Origin: JAKLFA01 sp964450385
Lineage (GTDB): Bacteria > Omnitrophota > Gorgyraeia > Zapsychrales > JANLHA01
Assembly (NCBI GenBank): GCA_964450385.1
Contig: CAYVEC010000009.1
Span: forward strand, 3,942-67,941
Length of the DNA stretch: 64,000 bases
Direction: 5' to 3'
A program made the position numbers and the translations under genes. The notes below the pieces were generated by a model. It did not search any database and had not been told where the DNA came from. It saw nothing but the letters and a program-made list of their open reading frames with translations. Shown one piece after another: positions 7,043-14,994 of this stretch; the stretch's first letter is position 1, and each line of letters opens with the position of its first letter.

Positions 7043-9514
7043 CTACACTACGATCGAGACGAGGCGGTTGGGGACAACAATCCATTTTTGGATCTCGCGG
7101 CCGCTGATATAGCTCGCGACCTTGGGATCCGCCAGGATGATCGTTTTCAGTTCGTCATCCGAGGCCCCGGCCGGGACCTCAAATTTTCCGCGGACCTTTC
7201 CATTGACCTGGACCACAACGACCGCCGTGTCCCGGGTCAAGGCGGCCGCGTCGCAGACAGGCCATGCCGCCTTGGACACAGACTCGCACTCGCCCATCCG
7301 ATGCCAGAGCTCCTCTCCGAGATGCGGCGCGATCGGCGCGAGCATGATGAGGAGGGCCTTCATCGCCTCATTAACCAGGGCCTGTTGCTGAGGCCCGGTC
7401 ACGGTGTAGCGCTCGATATGATTCGTCAAGATCATGAGCTGCGAGATCGCGGTATTAAACTTTAGCCCGTCGGAAAAATCAGCCGTGACCTTCTGGATCG
7501 ACGCGTGGACCTCACGATAGAGCGCTCGATCCTTCTCATCAAACCCCTCCGGGTCCGCGGCCCCGGCCGCAGGCCGATACCGATCCGAGACAAGGTTATA
7601 CACGCGGCTGAGGAACTTCCAGGCCCCGTCGATCCCCCCCTCGTTCCACTCGAGCTGGTCCTCGGGCGGAGCGGCAAAGAGAATAAAAAGCCGCAGGGTG
7701 TCCGCGCCGTAACGCTCGATGACCGCGCCGGGATCAACGACATTCCCGCGCGATTTGGACATCACCTCTCCTTCCTTGAGCACCATGCCCTGGGTCAGGA
7801 GACGGTCAAAAGGCTCATCGATCGTGGTCAGGCCGATGTCGCGCAAAAATTTCGTAAAAAAGCGTGAATACAACAAATGAAGAATGGCGTGCTCAATCCC
7901 GCCGATATACTGGTCGACCGGCATCCAATAGGCGGCCTCCGCCGGATCGAACGGCCGCGCGGCGTCATGGGCCGAACAATACCGCAGAAAATACCATGAT
8001 GAATCAAAGAAGGTGGCCATCGTGTCGGTCTCCCGACGGGCCGGTTCGCCGCAGATCGGACAGACCGTCTGAACGAACGCCGCAGACCGCGCCAGAGGGC
8101 TCCCCCCCTGACCCGTGATCTGGACATCCCGGGGAAGTTCAACCGGAAGCTGGTCTTCAGGGACAGGCACCGTGCCGCAGATATCGCAATAGATCATCGG
8201 GATTGGAGTCCCCCAATATCGCTGACGGGAGATCAGCCAGTCGCGGAGCCGCCAATGGACCGTGACCCGGCCCATGCCTTCGGCCTCCATCCATCGGGCA
8301 ATCGCCTCTTTCGCCGCCTCATTGTCCGTTCCGTTAAATCGGCCCGAATTGACAAGGGTCCCGCGATCAACGTACGCCGCGTCCATATCCCGGGGCGCAA
8401 GGCCCGGACGGGACGGATCGTCGATCACGACCCTCATGGCCAACCCATGCTCGCGCGCAAAAAGAAAATCCCGCTGATCATGCGTCGGCACCGCCATGAT
8501 CGCGCCGGTCCCGTATTCCATAAGCACATAATCCGCGATCCAGATCGGAACGGCCTCGCCGTTCACGGGATTGACCGCATAACACCCGCTAAAGACCCCC
8601 TCTTTTTCCTGATCACCCGAGACGCGGACGGACCGGCTCATCTGCCGAGCCTTTTGAATAAAGGCGCGAACGGTGGGCTCTTCGGGAAGCCCCCGGACCA
8701 ACCGGTCGATCAAGGGATGCTCAGGGGCAAGGACAACATAGGTCGCGCCGAAGATCGTATCCGGCCGCGTTGTAAAGACGGGAATCGTCTCTCCCGTCTT
8801 TTTTTCCTTAAACAAGATCTCGACCCCATAGCTCTTGCCGATCCAATTCTCCTGCATCGCGCGCACCCGGCCCGGCCAATTCACGAGCCGGCCCAGGTCT
8901 TCAAGGAGCTCGTCGGCATATTCCGTGATCTTGAGATACCACTGCTCAAGGTCCTTCTGAACGACCTCGTTCTTGCAACGCCAGCATCGGTGATCGATGA
9001 CCTCTTCATTCGCCAGTGTCGTCTCACAGCTCGGGCACCAATTCACAGGAGAGGCCTTTTTGTAGGCCAGCCCCCGCTCGGCCATTTTCAGGAAGATCCA
9101 CTGATTCCACCGATAATATTCGGCATCGCAGGTCGCGATCTCACGGCCCCAATCATAGGAGAACCCCATCCGGATAAAATCCTGATGCATCTGATCGATA
9201 CACCGGCGGGTCCATCCTTCCGGGTCCGTTCCATTCTTGATGGCCGCATTCTCTGCCGGCTGACCAAAGGCGTCATAACCGATCGGATGAAGGACATTGA
9301 ACCCCTGCATCCGTTTGAACCGGGCCACGACGTCCGCAATGGTATAATTCCGCACATGGCCCATATGGATGCGGCCCGACGGATATGGAAACATCTCCAG
9401 ACAATAATATTTTGGTCGCGATGAATCCGCCTTAACAGAGAACGTCCCCTGCTCCTGCCAATACCGCTGCCAGGCCTCCTCGATCCGATGAATTTCATGG
9501 GTTGTGTACGCCAT
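7043..9514 (-). CDS. leuS: Leucyl-tRNA synthetase
   Basis: An 823-residue class I aminoacyl-tRNA synthetase charging tRNA-Leu. Visible: the HIGH motif as HMGH (residues 50-53, in PYPSGRIHMGHVRNY), zinc-knuckle cysteines (NWCPSCETTLANEE with HRCWRC), the editing domain with TTRPDTIFGATYVVLAPEHP, a second CxxC pair region (CDICGTV, CPICGEP), LRDWLISRQRYWGTPIP, and KMSKS as VMSKSRGNVV. The length is usual for bacterial LeuRS. The start ATG at 9514 has GAGGCAGGGG upstream. No T-box leader fits in the 72-bp gap to the upstream exonuclease gene. Confidence 0.98.
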   Translation of the reverse strand: MAYTTHEIHRIEEAWQRYWQEQGTFSVKADSSRPKYYCLEMFPYPSGRIHMGHVRNYTIADVVARFKRMQGFNVLHPIGYDAFGQPAENAAIKNGTDPEGWTRRCIDQMHQDFIRMGFSYDWGREIATCDAEYYRWNQWIFLKMAERGLAYKKASPVNWCPSCETTLANEEVIDHRCWRCKNEVVQKDLEQWYLKITEYADELLEDLGRLVNWPGRVRAMQENWIGKSYGVEILFKEKKTGETIPVFTTRPDTIFGATYVVLAPEHPLIDRLVRGLPEEPTVRAFIQKARQMSRSVRVSGDQEKEGVFSGCYAVNPVNGEAVPIWIADYVLMEYGTGAIMAVPTHDQRDFLFAREHGLAMRVVIDDPSRPGLAPRDMDAAYVDRGTLVNSGRFNGTDNEAAKEAIARWMEAEGMGRVTVHWRLRDWLISRQRYWGTPIPMIYCDICGTVPVPEDQLPVELPRDVQITGQGGSPLARSAAFVQTVCPICGEPARRETDTMATFFDSSWYFLRYCSAHDAARPFDPAEAAYWMPVDQYIGGIEHAILHLLYSRFFTKFLRDIGLTTIDEPFDRLLTQGMVLKEGEVMSKSRGNVVDPGAVIERYGADTLRLFILFAAPPEDQLEWNEGGIDGAWKFLSRVYNLVSDRYRPAAGAADPEGFDEKDRALYREVHASIQKVTADFSDGLKFNTAISQLMILTNHIERYTVTGPQQQALVNEAMKALLIMLAPIAPHLGEELWHRMGECESVSKAAWPVCDAAALTRDTAVVVVQVNGKVRGKFEVPAGASDDELKTIILADPKVASYISGREIQKWIVVPNRLVSIVV

Positions 9515-9586
9515 CCCCTGCCTCTCACCCTCAACGATAAAATTTCAACTGATACCACGACGGCCCCTCACTCTCCGGGCCGCCGA

Positions 9587-10204
9587 TCAAAATAACAAAT
9601 TCTGTTCCTGAGGAAGCCGGAACCTCGGCTTCTGCACACCGAATTCCCTAAGCACGTCCACGAACATCCCGAGCCCCTGACCCTCAGCGACCGTGAGCAA
9701 CCGGCATAGGATCGCGGCCGTCAGTTCCACATCAGCCATCGCCCGATGGGTGACGCCGACCTTCACCCCGAGCGCCTTGGCCACGTTGTGGAGCCGATAG
9801 CTCGCCAATTGCGGCAAAAAATATTTTGCCATCTTAATCGTATCAACGACCGGGGTCCCCTCACCGAGCTGACGACCGGCCAGCGAGAGCTCATGGCAGA
9901 TAAAATCCAAATCAAATTTAGGATTCTGCCCACAGAGACATGCCCCGCCGATAAAATCAACAAAACGCGGCAAGACCTCTCGTGCCGGCGGCTCAGACAT
10001 GACCATCTCAGGGGTAATATGGTGCACCTGCTGGGCCGAGGCCGGGATATCGCGCAAGGGATTCACGAATGATTCAAAATGGTCCACGATCGTGAGCCCC
10101 CGAACGCGGGCCGCCGCGATCTCAATGATCCGGTCTCCTTCCAGAGCGGAAAGCCCCGTTGTCTCAACGTCTACCACCACAAATTCAACGTCCCGTGCCT
10201 TCAC
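9587..10204 (-). CDS. DEDDh 3'-5' exonuclease, DnaQ/PolC-epsilon-like
   Basis: A 205-residue RNase-T/DnaQ-type exonuclease. Exo I is VVVDVETTGL (D12, E14), Exo II lies around CGQNPKFDLDF, and Exo III is GVTHRAMADVELT with the conserved histidine and aspartate. These metal-binding acids define the DEDDh family that proofreads DNA synthesis or trims nucleic acid. There is no polymerase or helicase domain, so it could be the polymerase III epsilon subunit or a stand-alone nuclease. The start appears to be GTG at 10204. A good promoter (10252-10280) drives it, so it opens the minus-strand unit exonuclease-leuS-comEA-comEC. Confidence 0.85.
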   Translation of the reverse strand: MKARDVEFVVVDVETTGLSALEGDRIIEIAAARVRGLTIVDHFESFVNPLRDIPASAQQVHHITPEMVMSEPPAREVLPRFVDFIGGACLCGQNPKFDLDFICHELSLAGRQLGEGTPVVDTIKMAKYFLPQLASYRLHNVAKALGVKVGVTHRAMADVELTAAILCRLLTVAEGQGLGMFVDVLREFGVQKPRFRLPQEQNLLF

Positions 10205-10251
10205 GCCCCCGCCTCACCGTATTGATGCCCCCGCTGACAAAAATATGGTGC

Positions 10252-10280
10252 ATCATACACCCATAATCAGATTTTGTCAA
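10252..10280 (-). promoter_or_regulatory. Sigma-70 promoter of the exonuclease-leuS unit
   Basis: On the minus strand: TTGACA (10280-10275), 17-nt spacer, TATGAT (10257-10252). It is interleaved with the divergent thiS promoter, so the two transcription units share a compact ~150-bp control region. Confidence 0.7.
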
Positions 10281-10291
10281 AAACCGAAGAG

Positions 10292-10320
10292 TTGCTTTTT
10301 GCCAGGTTTAGTACTATGAT
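10292..10320 (+). promoter_or_regulatory. Promoter of the thiS operon
   Basis: TTGCTT (10292-10297), 17-nt spacer, TATGAT (10315-10320). The predicted leader to the thiS start at 10356 is only about 30 nt, too short for a TPP riboswitch, so this thiazole operon seems not to be riboswitch-controlled from this promoter. Confidence 0.6.
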
Positions 10321-10355
10321 GTGCTATATTTTAATAACCATCAAAACCGTTCATC

Positions 10356-10556
10356 ATGACGATCCAACTCAACGGAGAACCTGTCTCGTTCGAGACGCGT
10401 CTGTCGCTGGCCGACTGCATCGGCCGTCACTGCGCCCGGCCCGAACACGTGATCGCAGAACTCAACGGGGCCATTATCCCGCGGGACCGATGGGCCGACA
10501 CGCATCTTAAGGACGGCGACGCGCTTGAGCTCGTGACCCTCGTGGGAGGCGGTTAA
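10356..10556 (+). CDS. thiS: ThiS sulfur carrier protein
   Basis: A 66-residue ubiquitin-fold protein ending in the required di-glycine tail (LVTLVGGG). ThiF adenylates the C-terminal glycine, which then carries sulfur as a thiocarboxylate to ThiG in thiazole synthesis. N-terminal MTIQLNGEPVSFE and internal VIAELNGAIIPRDRW are typical. It is the first gene of thiS-thiG-thiH-(small protein)-thiF. The ribosome binding site is weak. Confidence 0.93.
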   Translation: MTIQLNGEPVSFETRLSLADCIGRHCARPEHVIAELNGAIIPRDRWADTHLKDGDALELVTLVGGG

Positions 10557-10563
10557 ACCAACA

Positions 10564-11376
10564 ATGACGACGCCTCACGAACAACCGCTCCTTGATGATC
10601 CGCTTGAGATCGGAGGCCGGCATTTCACGTCCCGCTTTCTCCTGGGGACCGGAAAATTCGAAAGCAAGACCGCCCTGACCGAAAGCATCGCCGCCTCCGG
10701 GGCCGAGATCGTGACCGTGGCCCTGCGGCGGATCAATCTCCGCGAACACGAAGAGAACATCCTCACCCACATCCCCCGCGACCGAGTCCTCCTTGTGAAC
10801 ACCTCAGGGGCGCGCACGGCCAATGAGGCGGTACGGATCGCGCGGATCGCCCGCGAGGCCGGTTATGGAAACTGGGTCAAGATCGAGGTCATCAACGACT
10901 CAAAATACCTGCTCCCAGACAATGCCGAGACGATCCGGGCCACCGAGATACTTGCCGGCGAAGGATTCGTCGTTCTGCCGTATATGTTCCCGGAACTCGC
11001 CGCTGCCCGCGCCCTTGTCGCGGCCGGCGCGGCAACCGTGATGCCGCTCGCGGCACCGATCGGTTCGAACCAGGGGCTCCAAGCGCGCGCCTTCATCAAA
11101 ATTCTGATTGATGAGATCCCGGTCCCTGTGATCGTTGACGCGGGGATCGGGGCCCCGTCACAGGCAGCCGAGGCCATGGAACTCGGAGCGGCCGCGGTCC
11201 TCGCAAATACCGCGATCGCGACCGCCAGCAACGCGCCGGAGATGGCCCGAGCCTTTGCCGAGGCGATCCGGGCCGGACGACGCGCCTTCCGAAGCGGCCT
11301 GCCCACATCGCAGGCGACGGCCGAGGCGTCATCACCCCTGACCGGATTTCTCTATAATACCGGGCCGCGGCCATGA
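10564..11376 (+). CDS. thiG: ThiG thiazole synthase
   Basis: A 270-residue TIM-barrel enzyme that joins 1-deoxyxylulose-5-phosphate, dehydroglycine and the ThiS sulfur into the thiazole phosphate of thiamine. Diagnostic stretches: IGGRHFTSRFLLGTGKF, NWVKIEVINDSKYLLPDN with the Schiff-base lysine in WVK, and VIVDAGIGAPSQAAEAMELG. It starts eight bases after thiS with GGAGGCGG upstream, and its end overlaps thiH by four bases, so translation is probably coupled. Confidence 0.96.
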   Translation: MTTPHEQPLLDDPLEIGGRHFTSRFLLGTGKFESKTALTESIAASGAEIVTVALRRINLREHEENILTHIPRDRVLLVNTSGARTANEAVRIARIAREAGYGNWVKIEVINDSKYLLPDNAETIRATEILAGEGFVVLPYMFPELAAARALVAAGAATVMPLAAPIGSNQGLQARAFIKILIDEIPVPVIVDAGIGAPSQAAEAMELGAAAVLANTAIATASNAPEMARAFAEAIRAGRRAFRSGLPTSQATAEASSPLTGFLYNTGPRP

Positions 11377-12392
11377 CGTATTCGCTTCAACAGATCCAGG
11401 ACCTTCTGAACGATCCCCGGCCCGCGACCACTGAGGCCCTGGCCCAGGAGGCCGCGCGCCTGACGCGACAATATTTCGGCCGCACGATCGGGCTCTACGC
11501 GCCCATCTACATTTCAAATTACTGCTCAAGCCAATGCGTCTACTGCGGATTCCATTCCCATAACCGGATCCACCGCCAAAAGCTTACCCCAGCCGAGATC
11601 GACAGCGAGATGAAAAAGATTTCAGAAATGGGCATTGAAAGCATCCTCATCCTCACCGGCGAATCCTATGAGATGACCCCCGTTGAGTACCTCGAAGACG
11701 CGGTCAGAACCGCCCAGCGGTATTTTCCAAGTATCGCCCTCGAGATCCATCCCCTCGATACCGATAACTATCGGCGGCTCTTCCGGGCCGGCGCCGACGG
11801 CGTCACCCTGTATCAAGAGACCTACGACCGCCGCCGCTACGCCGAGGTCCACCTCGCCGGACGCAAACGCGACTACGATTACCGCTATGAGGCGCCCGTG
11901 CGCATCGCTGAGGCCGGATTCCGTCAGATCTCGCTCGGCGTGCTCCTCGGACTTGCTGACATCGCCGAAGACCTCCACGCCCTCTTTCGCTATCTTCGAA
12001 TGATGGAACAGCGGTTCCCTGCGGTCGAGTACAGCCTCTCCTTCCCCCGTCTGCGGGAGATCAAAGGCCGCGCCTTCACCCCCTCAACCGTTGACGACAC
12101 GACCTTCATCCGGATCATCTGCCTGGCGCGCACCGCCTTCCCCAGGATCGGGATCAACCTCTCGACCCGAGAACCCGCGGCCCTCCGCGACCACGCCCTT
12201 GAGCTCGGAGTCACCCGCATCTCCGCCGGATCTAATACCGCGGTCGGCGGATATGATCTCGCCCCAACCGATGAGCAGGAACCGCAATTCGACGTCATGG
12301 ACCATCGGTCCCTTCAAGACATCATCGCACTTCTCAAACGCCGTCGCTTCGACCCGGTCCTGAGCGACTGGCGCTCGATCTCGAATGAATAA
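11373..12392 (+). CDS. thiH: ThiH 2-iminoacetate synthase (radical SAM)
   Basis: A 339-residue radical SAM enzyme that splits tyrosine to dehydroglycine (2-iminoacetate) and p-cresol, supplying ThiG. The cluster motif CxxxCxxC is CSSQCVYC (C51, C55, C58), followed by IESILILTGES and LEIHPLDTDNYRRLFRAGAD. The anaerobic route (ThiH rather than the oxygen-using ThiO) fits the hydrogenase later in the window. ATGA overlap with thiG. It is slightly shorter than the ~370-residue enterobacterial enzyme. Confidence 0.94.
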   Translation: MTYSLQQIQDLLNDPRPATTEALAQEAARLTRQYFGRTIGLYAPIYISNYCSSQCVYCGFHSHNRIHRQKLTPAEIDSEMKKISEMGIESILILTGESYEMTPVEYLEDAVRTAQRYFPSIALEIHPLDTDNYRRLFRAGADGVTLYQETYDRRRYAEVHLAGRKRDYDYRYEAPVRIAEAGFRQISLGVLLGLADIAEDLHALFRYLRMMEQRFPAVEYSLSFPRLREIKGRAFTPSTVDDTTFIRIICLARTAFPRIGINLSTREPAALRDHALELGVTRISAGSNTAVGGYDLAPTDEQEPQFDVMDHRSLQDIIALLKRRRFDPVLSDWRSISNE

Positions 12393-12400
12393 AATTCACC

Positions 12401-12429
12401 CTTTTTGAATCGGCTTTTTCAGATATAAT
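12401..12429 (+). promoter_or_regulatory. Possible internal promoter before the small protein and thiF
   Basis: A perfect TATAAT (12424-12429) lies between thiH and the small membrane protein gene, with only a poor -35 at proper spacing (CTTTTT, 12401-12406). The intergenic stretch is unusually A/T-rich for this region. It could give independent expression of the small protein and thiF. Confidence 0.4.
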
Positions 12430-12454
12430 AAAAACAAAAAACCTAGGACTCCCC

Positions 12455-12676
12455 ATGCACGCAAAAAATCTCTCGTCGCTTGAATCGCTGTCCCTGGCCT
12501 GCCACCTCACCGGACTCCTGAACACGTTCCTCGGCCTGGTCACAAGTTTTCTTCTCCTCCTTAGGGGAGACATACGACATGTGCCCTTTGGAATTTATAT
12601 CTTTATTACAGGGTACGCCATGGTCAAGATCTCCCAGAAGATCTCGGGGATCATCATCGCGGAATCATCCCACTAA
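12455..12676 (+). CDS. Small membrane protein within the thi operon, unknown function
   Basis: A 73-residue protein I do not recognise. It has two likely hydrophobic segments, LACHLTGLLNTFLGLVTSFL (residues ~14-33) and an aromatic/aliphatic segment around FGIYIFITGYAMV (~45-58), so it is probably an inner-membrane hairpin. It lies between thiH and thiF on the same strand and may have its own -10 box. Whether it takes part in thiamine synthesis or precursor traffic is unknown; position alone suggests a link. Confidence 0.6.
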   Translation: MHAKNLSSLESLSLACHLTGLLNTFLGLVTSFLLLLRGDIRHVPFGIYIFITGYAMVKISQKISGIIIAESSH

Positions 12677-12702
12677 ACAACCGACATCATCTCGATTCAG
12701 CC

Positions 12703-13323
12703 ATGAACACATTCGAACAAGGCCTTCTGACCTATCTAACGGCAGCCCAGCTCGGGCTTATCCAATCGCACCATATCGGCATCGGCGGGGCCGGCGGACT
12801 GGGCTCGAACGTCGCGCTCCTCCTGGCCCGAAGCGGATTCAACCGGTTTACGCTCATCGACTCAGATACCGTTGAGGCCTCAAACCTAAACCGCCAAACA
12901 TACATCATCCAAGATATCGGCCGGGACAAGGTGACCTGCCTCGCCGAACAGATGCTCCTCATCAATCCGGATATTCAGTGCACGGCGATCCGCGGCCGCT
13001 GGCGTCCGGATCCTGCGCCGGATCCTCTCGCCGGGGTTACGATCGCCGTCGAGGCGTTTGATGATGCCGCGGGTAAGGCTGGATTCATTGATTTTTACGC
13101 ACCGCGGGTCCGCCGGGTGGTCTCGGGGAGCGGGCTTGCCGGCAACGATCCGGCCGCGCCCCTCACCGTCTCCACATTGGGGAATGTCTCAATCGTCGGC
13201 TACGGCAGTCCGCCGGCCTCGCGCGACAACCCGCCCCTCGCCCCGCGCGTCGCGGGCTGCGCGAGCCGAATGGCTGAAGTTATCCTGGAATTTGCGTTGC
13301 TCGGGCCCGCCGCCTCGCCGTGA
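12703..13323 (+). CDS. thiF: ThiF-type sulfur carrier adenylyltransferase
   Basis: A 206-residue E1-like enzyme with the nucleotide-binding motif HIGIGGAGGLGSNVALLLA and the family-typical TLIDSDTVEASNLNRQ (Asp plus NxNRQ). It lacks the zinc-binding CxxC pairs and the rhodanese domain of larger MoeB/ThiF proteins, matching the short anaerobe-type ThiF. It activates the ThiS C-terminus as an acyl adenylate. Its 3' end overlaps the convergent TVP38-like gene by 44 bp. Confidence 0.9.
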   Translation: MNTFEQGLLTYLTAAQLGLIQSHHIGIGGAGGLGSNVALLLARSGFNRFTLIDSDTVEASNLNRQTYIIQDIGRDKVTCLAEQMLLINPDIQCTAIRGRWRPDPAPDPLAGVTIAVEAFDDAAGKAGFIDFYAPRVRRVVSGSGLAGNDPAAPLTVSTLGNVSIVGYGSPPASRDNPPLAPRVAGCASRMAEVILEFALLGPAASP

Positions 13324-14023
13324 ACGCGAGGACCGCAAGATAGACCCAAGACGATACAATGTAGACGGTCGTGGCGACCATCCACCGCGGATGCTCAAGA
13401 AGATAATTCTGTAAATGCGCGACATTAAACGCGGTTCCCAGACCTAGCGCGAGAAAATACTGAATAACATAAATCCTCACCGGGGCCGCCAGGGCAGAAA
13501 GACAGAAATATCGCGGAAGGGAAATGCGACTCAATCCGTACCCAAGGTCCAAGACCCGGAACGAGACGTAGGGATAAAACTTCATAAAAAAGATCGTGGC
13601 CGAACGCGTGCTCGAGACCCGCGCGTCGAGCTCTCGCATCCGCCCCCGCAGGCGCTGTTCAACAAAGGCGCGTCCCATCTTCCGGCTGAACCCGAACATC
13701 GTGAGGAGATTCATCATCTCGCCGATATACACCAAGAGGGCGCTCCATTCAGCCCCAAAGACAAGGGCCGAGACAACGCGCAGGACATCCTTGGGCCCAA
13801 TCCACATAAAAAAAGTCCCAACAACATACACGAGAATGAAAATGGAGCTCGCGAGGACCGGCGAGCGCTCGACCAACAACACCCGCCAATGATTAGGCTC
13901 ATCAAGCCCGGGAATCGCGCGTCCCCCAATCAAAAAGACGGCCATCAACACAACAAAGGCAATAAACTTCAGCGTTTCTCGAGATCCGCGCATCAAGGGC
14001 TCCAAATTCGAATGGCTATTCAC
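13280..14023 (-). CDS. TVP38/TMEM64 (DedA-like) membrane protein
   Basis: A 247-residue protein with several membrane segments and the SNARE-associated (VTT) pattern: GPKDVLRVVSALVFGAEWSA, YIGEMMNLLTMFGFSRKMGR and FMKFYPYVSFRVLDLGYGLS. Relatives are thought to act as lipid or undecaprenyl-phosphate transporters. The start is probably GTG at 14023, overlapping the end of cysK by 8 nt, so it is the last gene of the mnmG-cysK unit. It converges on and overlaps thiF. Confidence 0.75.
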   Translation of the reverse strand: MNSHSNLEPLMRGSRETLKFIAFVVLMAVFLIGGRAIPGLDEPNHWRVLLVERSPVLASSIFILVYVVGTFFMWIGPKDVLRVVSALVFGAEWSALLVYIGEMMNLLTMFGFSRKMGRAFVEQRLRGRMRELDARVSSTRSATIFFMKFYPYVSFRVLDLGYGLSRISLPRYFCLSALAAPVRIYVIQYFLALGLGTAFNVAHLQNYLLEHPRWMVATTVYIVSSWVYLAVLAFTARRRARATQIPG

Positions 14024-14951
14024 GGTACGGCGCGAACAGGTCCGTACTCAGATACCGTTCGCCCGTTGAACAGACAAAGGTCACGATCCGCTTTCCCTTA
14101 AACTCCGGCCGCCCGGCGACGCGCACAGCCGCGGCCGCATTCGCCCCGGATGATATCCCTGCCAGAATCCCCTCCTCACGCATGAGCCTCCGGGCAAACG
14201 TCAAGGCATCCTCGGCTGACACAGAAAGGATCTCGTCAAGGATCTCCCGATGGCAATTCGCCGGCACAAAACCCGCGCCGATCCCCTGAATCTTGTGCGG
14301 GCCCGGTTTGCCGCCGGATAAGACCGGAGAATCCACCGGCTCGACCGCCACAACATAAAGACCAGGATTCTTCGCCTTCAAGGCCTCACCGACACCCGTG
14401 ACCGTTCCCCCGGTCCCGACCCCGGCAACCACGGCATCAACGCGGCCGTCAAGGTCGTTCCAGATCTCTTGGGCCGTGGTCCGACGGTGAACGTCAGGAT
14501 TCGCCTCATTCTCGAATTGCTGGAGCATAAAAACGTTCGGGTCCGTGGCCGCAAGCTCCGCGGCCCGCGCCACCGCGCCCTTCATCCCCTCAGCACCGGG
14601 CGTCAGAACGAGCTCGACGCCCAATCCCCGCAGCAAGGCCCGACGCTCAAGGCTCATTGTCTCCGGCATGAAGATCTTCAATCGATACCCCTTCACCGCC
14701 GCGACGATCGCAAGTCCGATGCCGGTATTGCCCGAAGTTGGTTCAACTAACAGCGTGCGTCCTGCCTGGATCCGGCCGTCGCGCTCCGCCGCTTCGATCA
14801 TGCTCAGGGCGATCCGGTCCTTCACCGACCCGCCGGGATTGTGGGACTCAAGCTTAACAAAGACCTCGGCCACGCACCCCTCAGTCACCTTATTCAACCG
14901 CACGAGCGGAGTCCGACCGATGACCTCCAAAATTGATTGTGCCACAACCAT
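14016..14951 (-). CDS. cysK: Cysteine synthase A (O-acetylserine sulfhydrylase)
   Basis: A 311-residue PLP enzyme making cysteine from O-acetylserine and sulfide. The PLP lysine is K44 in ESHNPGGSVKDRIAL; the PLP-phosphate loop is EPTSGNTGIGLA; GVGTGGTVTGVGEALK and QGIGAGFVPANC are also typical. ATG at 14951 has GGAGG at ideal spacing and starts MVVAQSILEVIGRTPLVRLN, exactly where CysK proteins begin; the longer frame overlaps mnmG. It follows mnmG in one unit. Confidence 0.96.
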   Translation of the reverse strand: MVVAQSILEVIGRTPLVRLNKVTEGCVAEVFVKLESHNPGGSVKDRIALSMIEAAERDGRIQAGRTLLVEPTSGNTGIGLAIVAAVKGYRLKIFMPETMSLERRALLRGLGVELVLTPGAEGMKGAVARAAELAATDPNVFMLQQFENEANPDVHRRTTAQEIWNDLDGRVDAVVAGVGTGGTVTGVGEALKAKNPGLYVVAVEPVDSPVLSGGKPGPHKIQGIGAGFVPANCHREILDEILSVSAEDALTFARRLMREEGILAGISSGANAAAAVRVAGRPEFKGKRIVTFVCSTGERYLSTDLFAPYRE

Positions 14952-14994
14952 CGAATCCTCCTTGGTTCCATACCGCCCCATCTTACGCTCCACT

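Noticed and set aside
8255..9424. 389-residue plus-strand open frame
   Set aside because: It lies antisense to leuS, whose motifs are unmistakable; no family features and no ribosome site.
10321..10355. TPP riboswitch before thiS
   Set aside because: The leader predicted from the promoter is only ~30 nt and lacks the conserved CUGAGA/ACCUGA elements.
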